From the NCBI RefSeq assembly GCF_009650095.1, contig NZ_CP045915.1, positions 1,674,001 through 1,738,000 of the forward strand: a stretch of DNA of 64,000 nt, given 5' to 3'. Below are positions 45,044-54,112 of this stretch, in pieces. Made by a program: the position numbers and the translations under genes. Every line of letters begins with the position of its first letter. Within the stretch, counting starts at the first letter, position 1. Source of the DNA: Gracilibacillus salitolerans. Lineage in GTDB: Bacteria > Bacillota > Bacilli > Bacillales > Amphibacillaceae. The notes under the pieces are model-generated. The model saw nothing but the letters and a program-made list of their open reading frames with translations, had not been told where the DNA came from and did no database searches.

Positions 45044-45486
45044 TATTTTGAAATGGTTAACCTGCTAGGCCATCGCTCCGGCTGCCCGCTTCCCTTTCCG
45101 TGGGGTTTTCCCTTCAGCTAACTTTTCCAAGCAAAAACCGCTTGGAAAAGTGGATCTTCAGGTAAAACAGTTCCCACAGGAGTTGAAGCGTCCGGCCACC
45201 GCTATAAAGTTGTTCTACAATGTTTGTGACCGTTATCTTTTTGAGCTTTCTTAAAGTGGTCACATTTACATTGTGGAATAAAAGTCGTCATGTTACTACT
45301 TGCACCCATTGCAGGTCTCTATTTAGCGTAGGCGTTCACTTCGACTCCTGGGGGATCAGCGTGATCTGAAGATCCACTTTTGCAAAACGATCTTTTTTGC
45401 AAAAGTTAACTAAAAGAGCATGCCCCACGGAAAGCGAAGTGGGCAAGCCGAAGCGGTTGTTACGCATATTATCCATTTCAAAATTA
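45044..45486. repeat. Dispersed structured repeat, family A, third copy
   Basis: Bounded by inverted termini (TATTTTGAAATGG at 45044-45056; CCATTTCAAAATTA at 45473-45486). Two head-to-head units (about 45074-45200 and 45330-45460) share CTTTCCGTGGGG, CTTCAGCTAACTTTT and GTGGATCTTCAG with the other copies. Between them is a long imperfect hairpin (ACAATGT..GTGACC, 45219-45273). No gene is present between 44986 and the IS at 45580. Confidence 0.8.
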
Positions 45487-45666
45487 CTACTTTATTCCAT
45501 AGTTATCAACCATCAGTAGTGAACATTATCTTTCTTTTGCACCATCTTTATTTTGGTCAATTAAAAGGACCGGGTGGGCTGAGGAGACCTAATTAAATGA
45601 GACAGAGGAAAAAGCACCCCCAGAGTCGTATATAAAAATTAACGACTTTTAGGAGGTGCTTTTCTC

Positions 45667-45990
45667 ATGGGGGAAAAGAAAAATGTTTATTCTGAAGAAG
45701 TGAAACGTAGAGTCATTGAAATGAAGTTGTCTAAAAAATATACAAATAAACAGATTATGAAAAAGTTTGGAATCCGTAGCGTAAGTCAAATTAAAAGATG
45801 GATGAAAAGGTTTCGAGATGGAGAAGAACATCGGTTGTCACAACCCATCGGTAAACAATATTCCTTTGGAAAAGGGCCTGAAGAACTAAACGAAGTAGAT
45901 CAGTTAAAAAGGCAAATCAGACATCTAGAAATCCAAAATGAAATCTTAAAAAAGTACCAGGAAATCGAAAGGAGTTGGTACCAGAGATAG
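45667..45990 (+). CDS. IS3-family OrfA
   Basis: 107 residues. A helix-turn-helix (VKRRVIEMKLSKKYTNKQIMKKFGIRSVSQIKRWMKRFRDG) followed by a leucine-zipper-like coil (LNEVDQLKRQIRHLEIQNEILKKYQEI). It binds the IS ends and dimerises. The slippery A AAA AAG at 45948-45954 lies in the correct phase for a -1 shift into orfB. Ribosome site TTAGGAGGTG. Confidence 0.9.
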   Translation: MGEKKNVYSEEVKRRVIEMKLSKKYTNKQIMKKFGIRSVSQIKRWMKRFRDGEEHRLSQPIGKQYSFGKGPEELNEVDQLKRQIRHLEIQNEILKKYQEIERSWYQR

Positions 45991-46830
45991 TTATAGAACT
46001 AGTAGAGTCGTTAAAGGAAGTTTATACTGTATCGATGATTTGTGATTGTATCAGAGTTCCTAGGTCCACTTACCTATCGTTGGGCTCAAAAGTCGTGGGA
46101 GCCAACAGAACTAGAACAACTTATTATTGATATTTGTAAATCCCTACATTACAGAGTAGGACACCGAATGGTTAAAAAGTTACTTAAAGAGGAACACAAC
46201 ATTTCTGTGAACAGACTTACTGCACAGAGGATCATGCAAAAATATAAAATCCAATGTCGGGTAAAACCAAAGAGAAAATCGAACATCGCCGGTGAAAGTA
46301 AATGCGTCGTTCCTAATTTATTGGAACAAAATTTCAAGGCAGATAGACCAAATCAAAAGTGGGTTACTGATATTACTTACTTGCCTTTTGGGGAATCAAT
46401 GATGTATTTATCAACCATTATGGATTTGTATAATAACGAAATTGTCGCTTATCGAGTGAGTCATAACCAAGAAGAAGAATTAGTGCTAGAAACACTGAAA
46501 GCAGCTTGTAATGGACGTGAAACAAAGGGATTAATTCTTCATGGTGATCAAGGGGCTCAATACACATCCTACGCTTTTCAAGAATTAGCTGAAGAAAAAG
46601 GCATTATCACAAGCATGTCCCGGAAAGGTAATTGCTTTGATAATGCCGTCATTGAATCCTTCCACTCCACCATAAAGTCGGAAGAATTCTACACACATCA
46701 AAAGATGCGTCTTACAAATTCCATTGTACTAGAAAAAGTGGAATTGTACATGTATTATTACAACTATATACGACCATTTTCAAAATTAAACTGCCTTTCT
46801 CCTGTTCAATTCAGGGCAAAGGCAGCCTAG
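45954..46830 (+). pseudogene. IS3-family transposase OrfB, frameshifted
   Basis: In the -1 frame the coding sequence runs from the slippery site through ELVPEIVIELVES and VPRSTY, then at about 46073 must change frame to continue YRWAQKSWEPTELEQ; removing one C in TTACCTATCG restores it. The downstream integrase core keeps the DDE residues (WVTDITYLP, LHGDQGAQYTS, SFHSTIKSEEF) to the stop at 46830. A sequencing error is the other explanation. Confidence 0.8.
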
Positions 46831-46904
46831 GTGCTTTTTCTTGTCTCATATTACTAGGTCAGTTCAGGCTTCCCGGTTTTTTTATAGAAATTATATAATG
46901 GGGA

Positions 46905-47072
46905 CTCCGTGGCTAAATTTAAGCGCGATGAGCCGGGTCCAGCTCCAGCAACCTTCCCACACCTCTGTACGATAAGTCAACATCGATTCGCTTTCAACTC
47001 ATGGTGAATCCTTTATCTCCCGCGATTCAGTCCAGTTTGTACGCTGCTAAACGGGCGCTTGCGCTTTTGATT
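46905..47072 (-). repeat. Dispersed repeat, family B, best copy
   Basis: Read on the minus strand it starts AAAAGCGCAAGCGCCC, passes GAGATAAAGGATTCACC and TTGACTTAT, and ends near GGCTCATCGCGCTTAA. The order and wording match the element at 49784-49897. It lies just after the IS and before the lacI promoter and holds no gene. Confidence 0.65.
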
Positions 47073-47087
47073 ATTCTGGTGAAAAAC

Positions 47088-47116
47088 TTGACAATCGGAT
47101 AAAAAGTGTAAATAAT
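47088..47116 (+). promoter_or_regulatory. Promoter of the lacI-type gene
   Basis: TTGACA (47088-47093), 17 bp, AATAAT (47111-47116). A 12 of 14 cre-like TGAGGACGATTACA starts at 47116. Confidence 0.7.
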
Positions 47117-47166
47117 GAGGACGATTACATAAAGTATAAACATTCTTGTATAGAGGTGGCTAACAA

Positions 47167-48246
47167 ATGCGAGTAACAGCAAAAATGATAGCAGATGAGT
47201 TAGGTTTATCTATTGCTACAGTCGATCGAGTATTAAATAATAGAAAAGGAGTAAGTGAAAAAACAATAAACAAAGTAAAATCTAAAGCTCAGGAGTTAGG
47301 TTATCAACCGAATAGAGCTGCAAAGTTTTTGGCAACGCAAAAGGTAATTAATATAGCTTTTATACTCCCAGTATTTCCAAATTATTTTTGGGATGATTTA
47401 GATCATGAAATCAAAGAAGGAGCAACACTATATTCTGATTTTGGTTTAAGGGTGGATGTCCATCGAGTACATACGGTGCCTGAAAATCAGCAAGTAGAAT
47501 ATTTGCAGGAAATTGTAGATTCGAAAAAATATGAAGGAATCGTAATAGCGGCACATGATACGAAACCACTTGAAAAAATTATTGATCAAGCAACTAAGGA
47601 AAATATAGCAGTGTTTACCATAAATACAGACGTACCAAATAGTCAACGTATAGCGTATGTGGGTAGTGACTATTATGATGCGGGTTTTCTAGCTGGAGAG
47701 CTAATCTGCCTATTTAGTAGTAGTGCACAAAATATTATATTTATAAGAGAAAAAGAAAACACCTTCCAAATGCAAAATAAAGAAAATGGATTTACAGATT
47801 ATTTCAAGAAAAAGGACTTAAATATTCAATTACAAAAGATTAAATATGATACATCTGCTTATATCGAAGCGGAAAAAGTAGAAAAATTGCTAAAAGATCA
47901 TAAAGAAATGCTGATGAATGCTGATGCTATCTACGTAGCTGGTGGTTTATTAGATAAAATCATCCCCAATATAGAGGAATGGGAAAATAAGCCTGTCATC
48001 ATAGGCCATGATATTAACGAAACAATTTATCGTGCATTTCAAAAGGATCTTATCACTGCTTCAATCTGTCAAGATCCTATAGCACAAGCTAACTTTTCGT
48101 TAAAAAAGATAATGAACTACTTTTTAGATGATAATATTAGCCATATCAGTTCATATATTGTAAAACCTGAAATCGTAACGAAGGCTAATACAAAATACTA
48201 TATAAATAACGAAAATAATTTAATTAATAAACAGGAAAATGATTGA
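47167..48246 (+). CDS. LacI-family regulator
   Basis: 359 residues. The N-terminal LacI helix-turn-helix and hinge are clear: VTAKMIADELGLSIATVDRVLNN and the hinge YQPNRAAKFLAT. The rest is a periplasmic-binding-protein-like ligand domain of the ribose-binding type (IAFILPVFPNYFWDDLDHEIKEGA; FTINTDVPNSQRIAYVGSDYYDAG; VIIGHDINE). It probably represses the CUT1 importer and GH31 genes that follow. Two candidate operators flank its terminator. Ribosome site AGAGGTGG. Confidence 0.93.
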   Translation: MRVTAKMIADELGLSIATVDRVLNNRKGVSEKTINKVKSKAQELGYQPNRAAKFLATQKVINIAFILPVFPNYFWDDLDHEIKEGATLYSDFGLRVDVHRVHTVPENQQVEYLQEIVDSKKYEGIVIAAHDTKPLEKIIDQATKENIAVFTINTDVPNSQRIAYVGSDYYDAGFLAGELICLFSSSAQNIIFIREKENTFQMQNKENGFTDYFKKKDLNIQLQKIKYDTSAYIEAEKVEKLLKDHKEMLMNADAIYVAGGLLDKIIPNIEEWENKPVIIGHDINETIYRAFQKDLITASICQDPIAQANFSLKKIMNYFLDDNISHISSYIVKPEIVTKANTKYYINNENNLINKQEND

Positions 48247-48255
48247 CGTACATCA
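48240..48255 (+). promoter_or_regulatory. Candidate LacI operator 1
   Basis: TGATTGACGTACATCA overlaps the lacI stop codon and matches operator 2 at 14 of 16 bases, with the central CG typical of LacI-family sites. Confidence 0.5.
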
Positions 48256-48296
48256 TTTTCTGATATATCATGTAAATAAATAGTTGAGTTACCTAA

Positions 48297-48335
48297 AGAT
48301 GAATTTGCTTTTACTTTGTGTAATTCATCTACTTT
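48297..48335 (+). terminator. Terminator of the lacI-type gene
   Basis: AGATGAATT and AATTCATCT arms around a 16-base loop, followed by ACTTTTT. Confidence 0.6.
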
Positions 48336-48347
48336 TTAGCCCTGAAA

Positions 48348-48363
48348 TGATGTACGTACATCA
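48348..48363 (+). promoter_or_regulatory. Candidate LacI operator 2
   Basis: TGATGTACGTACATCA is a perfect 16-bp palindrome with a central CG, 80 bp before the binding-protein gene. Its likeness to 48240-48255 supports cooperative binding of a LacI dimer pair. Confidence 0.65.
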
Positions 48364-48442
48364 CCGTGAAACCTAGGAAGGTGAAAGTAGTAGAAGGTAC
48401 CAATTCAATCAACTATTGATATAAAACCTAAGGAGGTCAATG

Positions 48443-49738
48443 ATGAAACTCAAATTAGTTTTTATTTCGTTAATTATGTTAGCTTCTATGAGTTTAATTG
48501 TAGCGTGTAGTTCAAATGAAAGCGGTGACAACGAAGGGTCATCAGGTCAAGGAGATGAAGTAGTAGTTGATTTATTTAATATAAAAGTTGAAACAACGGA
48601 TCAACTAAATAACTTGATCGATATTTACGAAAGTGAAAATGAAAATGTAAAGATTAATGTAACAACAGTTGGTGGTGGACAAGATGCACCTTCTGCATTA
48701 CAAGCTAAGTTCTCTTCTGGTGAAGCACCATCGATCTTTTTATTAGGCGGTCTGTCAGATGTCGAAAAATATAGCGAATATTTATTAGATGTATCAGATA
48801 TGGAAAGTGCTAAAACAGCAATAGATGGAACATTGGAAGGTGGATCAATGGATGGTACACCATACGGAATCCCTTTAAATATCGAAGGATACGGTTGGAT
48901 GATTAACAAAGATATTTTTGAGAGAGCTGGCGTGGATTCTTCAACGATTGATAGTTATGGAAAATTTGTGGAAGCAGTAGAAACAATTGATTCACAAAAA
49001 GAAGAATTAGGTATTGATTCAGTTTTTGCGTTTAGTGCTAAAGAGGACTGGGTAGTAAGTCAATTTTCCAGTCATTTTACTGCTCCAGAGTTTGGCAATG
49101 ATGTAAAGACGGCCTTCGAATCGAATGAACTTAATTTTGAGTATGGCGACCGTATGAAAGAATATACTGATTTATTTAATCAATATAATTATCAACCAAT
49201 TTTATCATTAGACTATAGTACTTCTGTAGAAGAATTATTTGCAAATGATAGAGTTGCAATTATTCACCAAGGTAACTGGATTGTTCCAACATTAAATAGT
49301 ATGGACGAAAGTTTCGCACAAGAAAAACTAGGAATTCTACCTCTATTTGTTTCTTCAGATACCGAAGGGGAAATTGTTGCAGGTCCTTCATGGTATTGGG
49401 GTATTAACAAAGAGCACGATGAAGCAGTAGTAGAAGAATCTAAGAAATTTATTGATTGGATGTATACTTCTGACAAAGGAAAAGAATTAATTGTAGAAGA
49501 TTTTAAATACATTCCTTCTCATGAAGGCTATGATACAGATTCCATTTCAGATCCAGTTTCTGCAGAAGTATATGAATATTTATTAGATGGAAACGGGAAA
49601 ATTTGGGCGAATAACCAGTATCCTGATGGCTTTTTCTCTGAGGCGTTACATCCAGAGTTTCAAAAATATTTAGGTGAACAACAAAGCTGGGAAGAATTTG
49701 AAGAAGCAGCTAGCAATGCATTTACAGAAATGCGTTAA
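48443..49738 (+). CDS. CUT1 ABC sugar-binding lipoprotein
   Basis: 431 residues. Lipobox SLIVACSSN, then a family-1 extracellular binding domain with GGQDAPSALQAKFSSGEAPS near the start, YGIPLNIEGYGWMINKDIFERAG in the middle, and the aromatic end WEEFEEAASNAF. Shorter than the LplA types, it belongs to the classic maltose/multiple-sugar class. Next to the alpha-xylosidase it may bind isoprimeverose-type or other alpha-xylosylated oligosaccharides. I chose the second of two adjacent ATG codons for its spacing from AAGGAGG. Confidence 0.92.
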   Translation: MKLKLVFISLIMLASMSLIVACSSNESGDNEGSSGQGDEVVVDLFNIKVETTDQLNNLIDIYESENENVKINVTTVGGGQDAPSALQAKFSSGEAPSIFLLGGLSDVEKYSEYLLDVSDMESAKTAIDGTLEGGSMDGTPYGIPLNIEGYGWMINKDIFERAGVDSSTIDSYGKFVEAVETIDSQKEELGIDSVFAFSAKEDWVVSQFSSHFTAPEFGNDVKTAFESNELNFEYGDRMKEYTDLFNQYNYQPILSLDYSTSVEELFANDRVAIIHQGNWIVPTLNSMDESFAQEKLGILPLFVSSDTEGEIVAGPSWYWGINKEHDEAVVEESKKFIDWMYTSDKGKELIVEDFKYIPSHEGYDTDSISDPVSAEVYEYLLDGNGKIWANNQYPDGFFSEALHPEFQKYLGEQQSWEEFEEAASNAFTEMR

Positions 49739-49783
49739 GTCCTAAACAACCCGGTTAGAAACATAGTGACCTTAGAATCAAGT

Positions 49784-49897
49784 GAGATAAAGGAATCACT
49801 GAGAAATGCGAACCGATGATGACTTATCTCGTAGGACGATTCGAGAAGTCACCTAGTTTCTGGGCACGTCGTGGATGTGGCTCATCGAGCGCTAGAC
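49784..49897 (+). repeat. Dispersed repeat, family B, forward copy
   Basis: It shares GAGATAAAGGA-TCAC, GCGAA-CGATG-TGACTTAT and GGCTCATCG-GCGCT with the reverse copy at 46905-47072. It lies between the binding-protein and permease genes of one importer. Confidence 0.6.
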
Positions 49898-49913
49898 TTT
49901 ACCGCAAGAAAGG

Positions 49914-49939
49914 TGGAGCAAAAACGTATTTTTGCTCCA
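49914..49939 (+). other. Perfect 11-bp hairpin before the permease gene
   Basis: TGGAGCAAAAA, CGTA, TTTTTGCTCCA. It can act as a leaky terminator or 3' barrier that favours the binding-protein message. Confidence 0.65.
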
Positions 49940-49969
49940 TCATACACATGGTTTAAAGGAGTGGGAAGC

Positions 49970-50833
49970 TTGAATTTTAAAAACCGAACATACTGGTTGT
50001 TCTTATTACCAACTCTGCTAGCCTTATTACTCGTTTTAATTATACCATTTTTTCAAGGTGTCTATTATTCTTTTACGGAATACGATGGCTTTCAAGTAAC
50101 TTCATTTGTTGGTTTTGATAATTATATAAAACTTTTTTCAGATGAGCAGTTTATTTATAGCTTGGGATTTACTGCAGCTTTTTCAGCTGCCTCTGTAATC
50201 GGAATTAATGTACTGGGTTTATCTTTTGCTTTATTAGTTACACAAAAATTAGGGAAAGTTAGTACATTATTTCGTACGATATATTTTATGCCAAACTTGA
50301 TTGGTGGTATTATTTTAGGTTTTATCTGGCAATTCGTCTTTTTAAAAGCTTTTACGGGAATTGCAGATGTAACTGGTATGGAGTTTTTTAGAGGTTGGCT
50401 TTCTGACACAGAAACTGGTTTTTGGGGTTTGGTAATCCTTTTTGTATGGCAAATGAGTGGTTATATCATGGTTATTTATATATCCTTTTTAAATAATGTT
50501 CCAAAAGAACTGTTAGAAGCAGCAACGATAGATGGAGCAAATAAATGGCAAAGTTTTTGGAAGGTTAAATTTCCACTTATTATTCCTGCATTTACTGTAA
50601 GTTTATTCCTAACTTTATCGAATGCTTTTAAAGTATATGACCAAAATATGGCATTAACAAATGGCGGACCTTTTGGTTCAACAGAAATGGCTACTATGAA
50701 TATTTATGATACGGCTTTTAAAGTGCAAGATATGGGATATGCTCAATCAAAAGCGATTATTTTCTTAATTATCATCACTTTAATATCTGTTATCCAACTT
50801 TATATCACTCGTAAAAAGGAGACAGAACTATGA
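49970..50833 (+). CDS. CUT1 ABC sugar permease, MalF-like
   Basis: 287 residues, six helices, EAA loop EAATIDGANKWQSFWKVKFPLI and the conserved FKVYDQNMALTNGGP. I chose TTG at 49970, eight bases after AAAGGAG; longer in-frame starts fall within the repeat and hairpin. Its stop overlaps the start of the next permease. Confidence 0.9.
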   Translation: MNFKNRTYWLFLLPTLLALLLVLIIPFFQGVYYSFTEYDGFQVTSFVGFDNYIKLFSDEQFIYSLGFTAAFSAASVIGINVLGLSFALLVTQKLGKVSTLFRTIYFMPNLIGGIILGFIWQFVFLKAFTGIADVTGMEFFRGWLSDTETGFWGLVILFVWQMSGYIMVIYISFLNNVPKELLEAATIDGANKWQSFWKVKFPLIIPAFTVSLFLTLSNAFKVYDQNMALTNGGPFGSTEMATMNIYDTAFKVQDMGYAQSKAIIFLIIITLISVIQLYITRKKETEL

Positions 50834-51654
50834 AAAACAAAGAACGTACACATAAGTATACGATGATGTTTATAGGTGCAATTGTCTCTTTATTATGGAT
50901 ATATCCTTTTTATCTAGTATTTGTTAATTCGATTAAAACAAAAGCGGATATTTTTGAAAGTACTTTAGGACTACCAGGAACACCAACTTTCGAAAATTAT
51001 CCAACAGCTTTTGCAGAATTAGATTTTCTATTAACGTTTTTTAATTCCGTTCTAGTAACTGGCGGAAGTATCTTGATCATTGTCCTTTTTACATCGATGG
51101 CAGGATATGCATTGTCTCGTAAACCTGGTAAAACGAGTACAGCAATTTACTTTTTATTTGCTATTTGTATGCTGATTCCTTTTCAGTCTATCATGATTCC
51201 TTTGATTTCTCTATTTGGAGCAGTAGATTTATTGAATCGTACTGGTTTAGCAATTATGTATCTAGGATTAGGATCTAGTCTAGCGGTTTTCTTATACGTT
51301 GGTGCAATGAAAGGGATACCTAAAGCTTTAGATGAAGCTGCGATTATTGATGGTTGTAATAGGTTTCAAGTGTATTGGTACATTATGTTGCCAATGCTAA
51401 AGTCAACGACTGTAACCGTTATTGTTCTGAATGCTATCTGGTTTTGGAATGATTACTTACTCCCATCCCTTGTAATAAACAAAGAGGGAATGTACACCAT
51501 TCCATTGAAAACCTTTTACTTTTTTGGTGAGTATTCCACACAATGGCATCTAGCCTTAGCAGCTTTAGTTATTGCTATGATACCCATTATTGTTTTATAT
51601 ATGTTCTTACAAAGGTATATTATTGATGGTATTTCTGAAGGTGCAGTTAAATAA
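50830..51654 (+). CDS. CUT1 ABC sugar permease, MalG-like
   Basis: 274 residues, six helices, EAA loop DEAAIIDGCNRFQVYWYIMLPML and the family ending QRYIIDGISEGAVK. It overlaps the preceding permease by 4 bp (ATGA) with GGAGA upstream. It completes the importer; no ATPase gene is linked. Confidence 0.93.
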   Translation: MKNKERTHKYTMMFIGAIVSLLWIYPFYLVFVNSIKTKADIFESTLGLPGTPTFENYPTAFAELDFLLTFFNSVLVTGGSILIIVLFTSMAGYALSRKPGKTSTAIYFLFAICMLIPFQSIMIPLISLFGAVDLLNRTGLAIMYLGLGSSLAVFLYVGAMKGIPKALDEAAIIDGCNRFQVYWYIMLPMLKSTTVTVIVLNAIWFWNDYLLPSLVINKEGMYTIPLKTFYFFGEYSTQWHLALAALVIAMIPIIVLYMFLQRYIIDGISEGAVK

Positions 51655-51675
51655 TTTAATATAGGAGGGAAAAAT

Positions 51676-53940
51676 ATGAAGTTTACAGACGGTAATTGGC
51701 TAGTAAGAGAGGGTTATGAAATACATTTTCCAAGATTAATTCACGAGGTGGAAGAGATAGATGGTTCAGTGACCTTATATGCACCATGTAAATATCTCAA
51801 TCATCGCGGGGACACCTTAGATGGTCCACTGTTAACGATTAAAATTTCATCACCCGTTGATGAAGTGATTCGTGTTGAAACATGGCACTTTAAAGGTGGA
51901 AAGGCAAAATATCCAAATTTTGAAGTTTTTAATCAGGCAAACGCGATCCAGTTGGAAGACGAAGAGGAACATGTGACGTTCACAAGTGGCACGTTAAAAC
52001 TGAAAATTTCGAAACAAAATTTCGCATTATCATTTGAAAATGACAACGGCAGTTTAACGAATGCTGATGGAAAAGGACTTGCATGGATTAACGGCCCGGC
52101 CGATAAAACGTATATGCGTGGTCAATTGCGTCTGGGTGTTGGTGAACACCTATATGGACTGGGCGAACGCTTTACACCATTCGTAAAAAACGGTCAATCA
52201 GTTGAGATTTGGAATAAAGATGGCGGCACAAGCTCGGAACAATCCTATAAAAACATTCCGTTTTACTTAAGCAGTAAAGGCTATGGTATTTTTGTCAACC
52301 ATCCAGAGGAAGTGAGTTTTGAGTTAGGATCTGAAACTGTATCACGTTCACAGTTCAGTGTTGAAGGGGAGTACCTAGATTACTATTTTATTAACGGACC
52401 TACTCCAAAAGAAGTGGTCAGCCGTTATACAGAGTTAACTGGAAAACCTGCTTTACCTCCAGCATGGTCATTCGGACTCTGGTTATCGACTTCTTTTACT
52501 ACGGATTATAATGAAGAAACCGTTAATCATTTTGTTGATGGCATGGCAGAGCGAGGTATTCCACTCAGTGTCTTCCATTTCGATTGTTTCTGGATGAAAG
52601 AATTCGAATGGAGTAATTTTATTTGGGATCGCCGTAACTTTCCGGATCCAGAAGGGATGTTAAAACGACTGAAAGACAAAGGACTTAAAATCTGCGTTTG
52701 GATTAACCCATATATCGCACAGAAATCTGTTCTTTTTGATGAGGGAATGGAAAAAGGTTATCTGTTGAAAAAGCCAAATGGAGATGTATGGCAATGGGAT
52801 TTATGGCAAGCAGGTATGGGAATTGTAGATTTTACCAATCCAGATGCGTGCAGATGGTTCCAAGACAAACTAAAAGTCTTACTTGATATGGGGGTTGATT
52901 CGTTTAAAACAGATTTTGGTGAGCGTATCCCGACAGACGTAATCTATCACGATGGATCGGACCCGCAGAAAATGCACAATTACTATGCTTATCTGTACAA
53001 TCAAGTGGTGTTTGACCTACTGAAAGAAGAAAAAGGAGAAGAGGAAGCGGTCGTCTTTGCTCGCTCGGCGACAACTGGCGGACAACAATTCCCAGTACAC
53101 TGGGGTGGTGATTGTGATTCCACATATGATGCGATGGCGGAAAGCTTAAGAGGTGGATTGTCATTAACTTCGTCAGGATTTGGCTACTGGAGTCATGATA
53201 TCGGTGGCTTTGAAAATACGGCAACACCAGATGTTTTCAAACGTTGGACGGCATTTGGTTTACTTTCAAGCCACAGTCGTTTTCATGGCAGTTCATCCTA
53301 TCGTGTACCATGGAACTTTGATCAAGAAGCAGTCGATGTCGCACGTCACTTTACCAAGTTGAAAAATAGCTTAATGCCTTATCTGTATGGACAAGCAGTA
53401 GAAAACAGCCAAACAGGAGTCCCTGTCATGCGATCGATGCTATTAGAATTTCCTGAAGATCCACTATGTGAAACATTAGATCGCCAATATATGCTTGGAG
53501 AATCCATACTTGTAGCACCAATTTTCAATGAAGAGGGGATCGGTTCTTTCTATTTACCAAAAGGCAGATGGACACACCTTCTATCGGGAGAAGTCATAGA
53601 AGGCGGTACATGGATAAAAGAACCTTACGATTACTTTAGTTTGCCGCTTTTCGTACGACCAAATACGATCTTGCCGATAGGAACGAGTGAAGAAAACCCG
53701 GTCTATGATTATACGGATGGTGTCACTTTTAAAATCTATCATCTATCAAACAACCAAAAAACAGAACGAACTCTTGTTGATGCAAAAGGTAAGAAGATAG
53801 GTTCAGTCATAGCAGAACGAATGGCTAATAAGATTAACGTGCAGACAACAGGTTTGGACAAAGCCTACCATATAGAAATTGTAGGTAACAAGAAAGTATC
53901 CGTAAATGCCGGCAATAATAATGTAACTATTGAATTATAA
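51676..53940 (+). CDS. yicI: GH31 alpha-xylosidase (YicI-like)
   Basis: 754 residues, cytoplasmic. It removes alpha-1,6-xylose as in isoprimeverose or xyloglucan oligosaccharides. The nucleophile is D413 (FKTDFGERIP) and the acid/base D479 (HWGGDCDSTY), each three less than in E. coli YicI (D416, D482). The KTDFGE form and FDCFWMKEFEWSNFIWD are hallmarks of alpha-xylosidases as against alpha-glucosidases of this family. 21 bp after the second permease and surely in its operon, so the importer likely carries the substrate. Confidence 0.95.
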   Translation: MKFTDGNWLVREGYEIHFPRLIHEVEEIDGSVTLYAPCKYLNHRGDTLDGPLLTIKISSPVDEVIRVETWHFKGGKAKYPNFEVFNQANAIQLEDEEEHVTFTSGTLKLKISKQNFALSFENDNGSLTNADGKGLAWINGPADKTYMRGQLRLGVGEHLYGLGERFTPFVKNGQSVEIWNKDGGTSSEQSYKNIPFYLSSKGYGIFVNHPEEVSFELGSETVSRSQFSVEGEYLDYYFINGPTPKEVVSRYTELTGKPALPPAWSFGLWLSTSFTTDYNEETVNHFVDGMAERGIPLSVFHFDCFWMKEFEWSNFIWDRRNFPDPEGMLKRLKDKGLKICVWINPYIAQKSVLFDEGMEKGYLLKKPNGDVWQWDLWQAGMGIVDFTNPDACRWFQDKLKVLLDMGVDSFKTDFGERIPTDVIYHDGSDPQKMHNYYAYLYNQVVFDLLKEEKGEEEAVVFARSATTGGQQFPVHWGGDCDSTYDAMAESLRGGLSLTSSGFGYWSHDIGGFENTATPDVFKRWTAFGLLSSHSRFHGSSSYRVPWNFDQEAVDVARHFTKLKNSLMPYLYGQAVENSQTGVPVMRSMLLEFPEDPLCETLDRQYMLGESILVAPIFNEEGIGSFYLPKGRWTHLLSGEVIEGGTWIKEPYDYFSLPLFVRPNTILPIGTSEENPVYDYTDGVTFKIYHLSNNQKTERTLVDAKGKKIGSVIAERMANKINVQTTGLDKAYHIEIVGNKKVSVNAGNNNVTIEL

Positions 53941-53986
53941 GGATTTACTTAGTAATTCTGCAAACTTAGCAAGATAATAGCTGCTG

Positions 53987-54037
53987 TTGGCGAGATATCC
54001 TCTAATATCTAGTGAACAAGATGATTTATTTCGCCAA
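53987..54037 (+). other. Structured intergenic RNA between GH31 and the oxidoreductase
   Basis: Outer arms TTGGCGA and TCGCCAA enclose the small hairpin GATAT-cctcta-ATATC. No T run follows. It may mark the transcript end or a processing site. Confidence 0.4.
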
Positions 54038-54112
54038 TAGTGTAACTGATAGTCAAATTTCTAGCATTCCCTAAATGAATCCGCTATCATTAAGTAGGGA
54101 AGGAGTGAGCCT

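Larger units (their letters stand above)
45580..46866 (+). mobile_element. IS3-family insertion sequence (IS150-like)
   Basis: 1287 bp. Ends are imperfect inverted repeats of about 38 bp beginning TGAGGAGACC on the left and TGAACTGACC on the right, both continuing with ATGAGACA and AAAAAGCACC. The flanks carry a 3-bp target duplication, GGC (45577-45579 and 46867-46869). It holds the usual two frames, orfA and orfB, with an A6G slippery heptamer. A single extra base in orfB probably makes it inactive. Confidence 0.88.
45563..46884 (+). terminator. Terminator hairpin split by the IS
   Basis: Left of the IS is AAAAGGACCGGGTGGGC; right of it is GGCTTCCCGGTTTTTTT. Joined after removing the IS and one GGC, they form a hairpin ACCGGG-TGGGCTT-CCCGGT with a T run. 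The IS sits in its loop. Which transcript it ended is not clear, as repeat A lies just upstream. Confidence 0.7.

Noticed and set aside
46042..46140. Independent OrfB start at GTG 46042
   Set aside because: The residues from this start up to about 46073 are out of the true OrfB frame; the frame is an effect of the one-base insertion.
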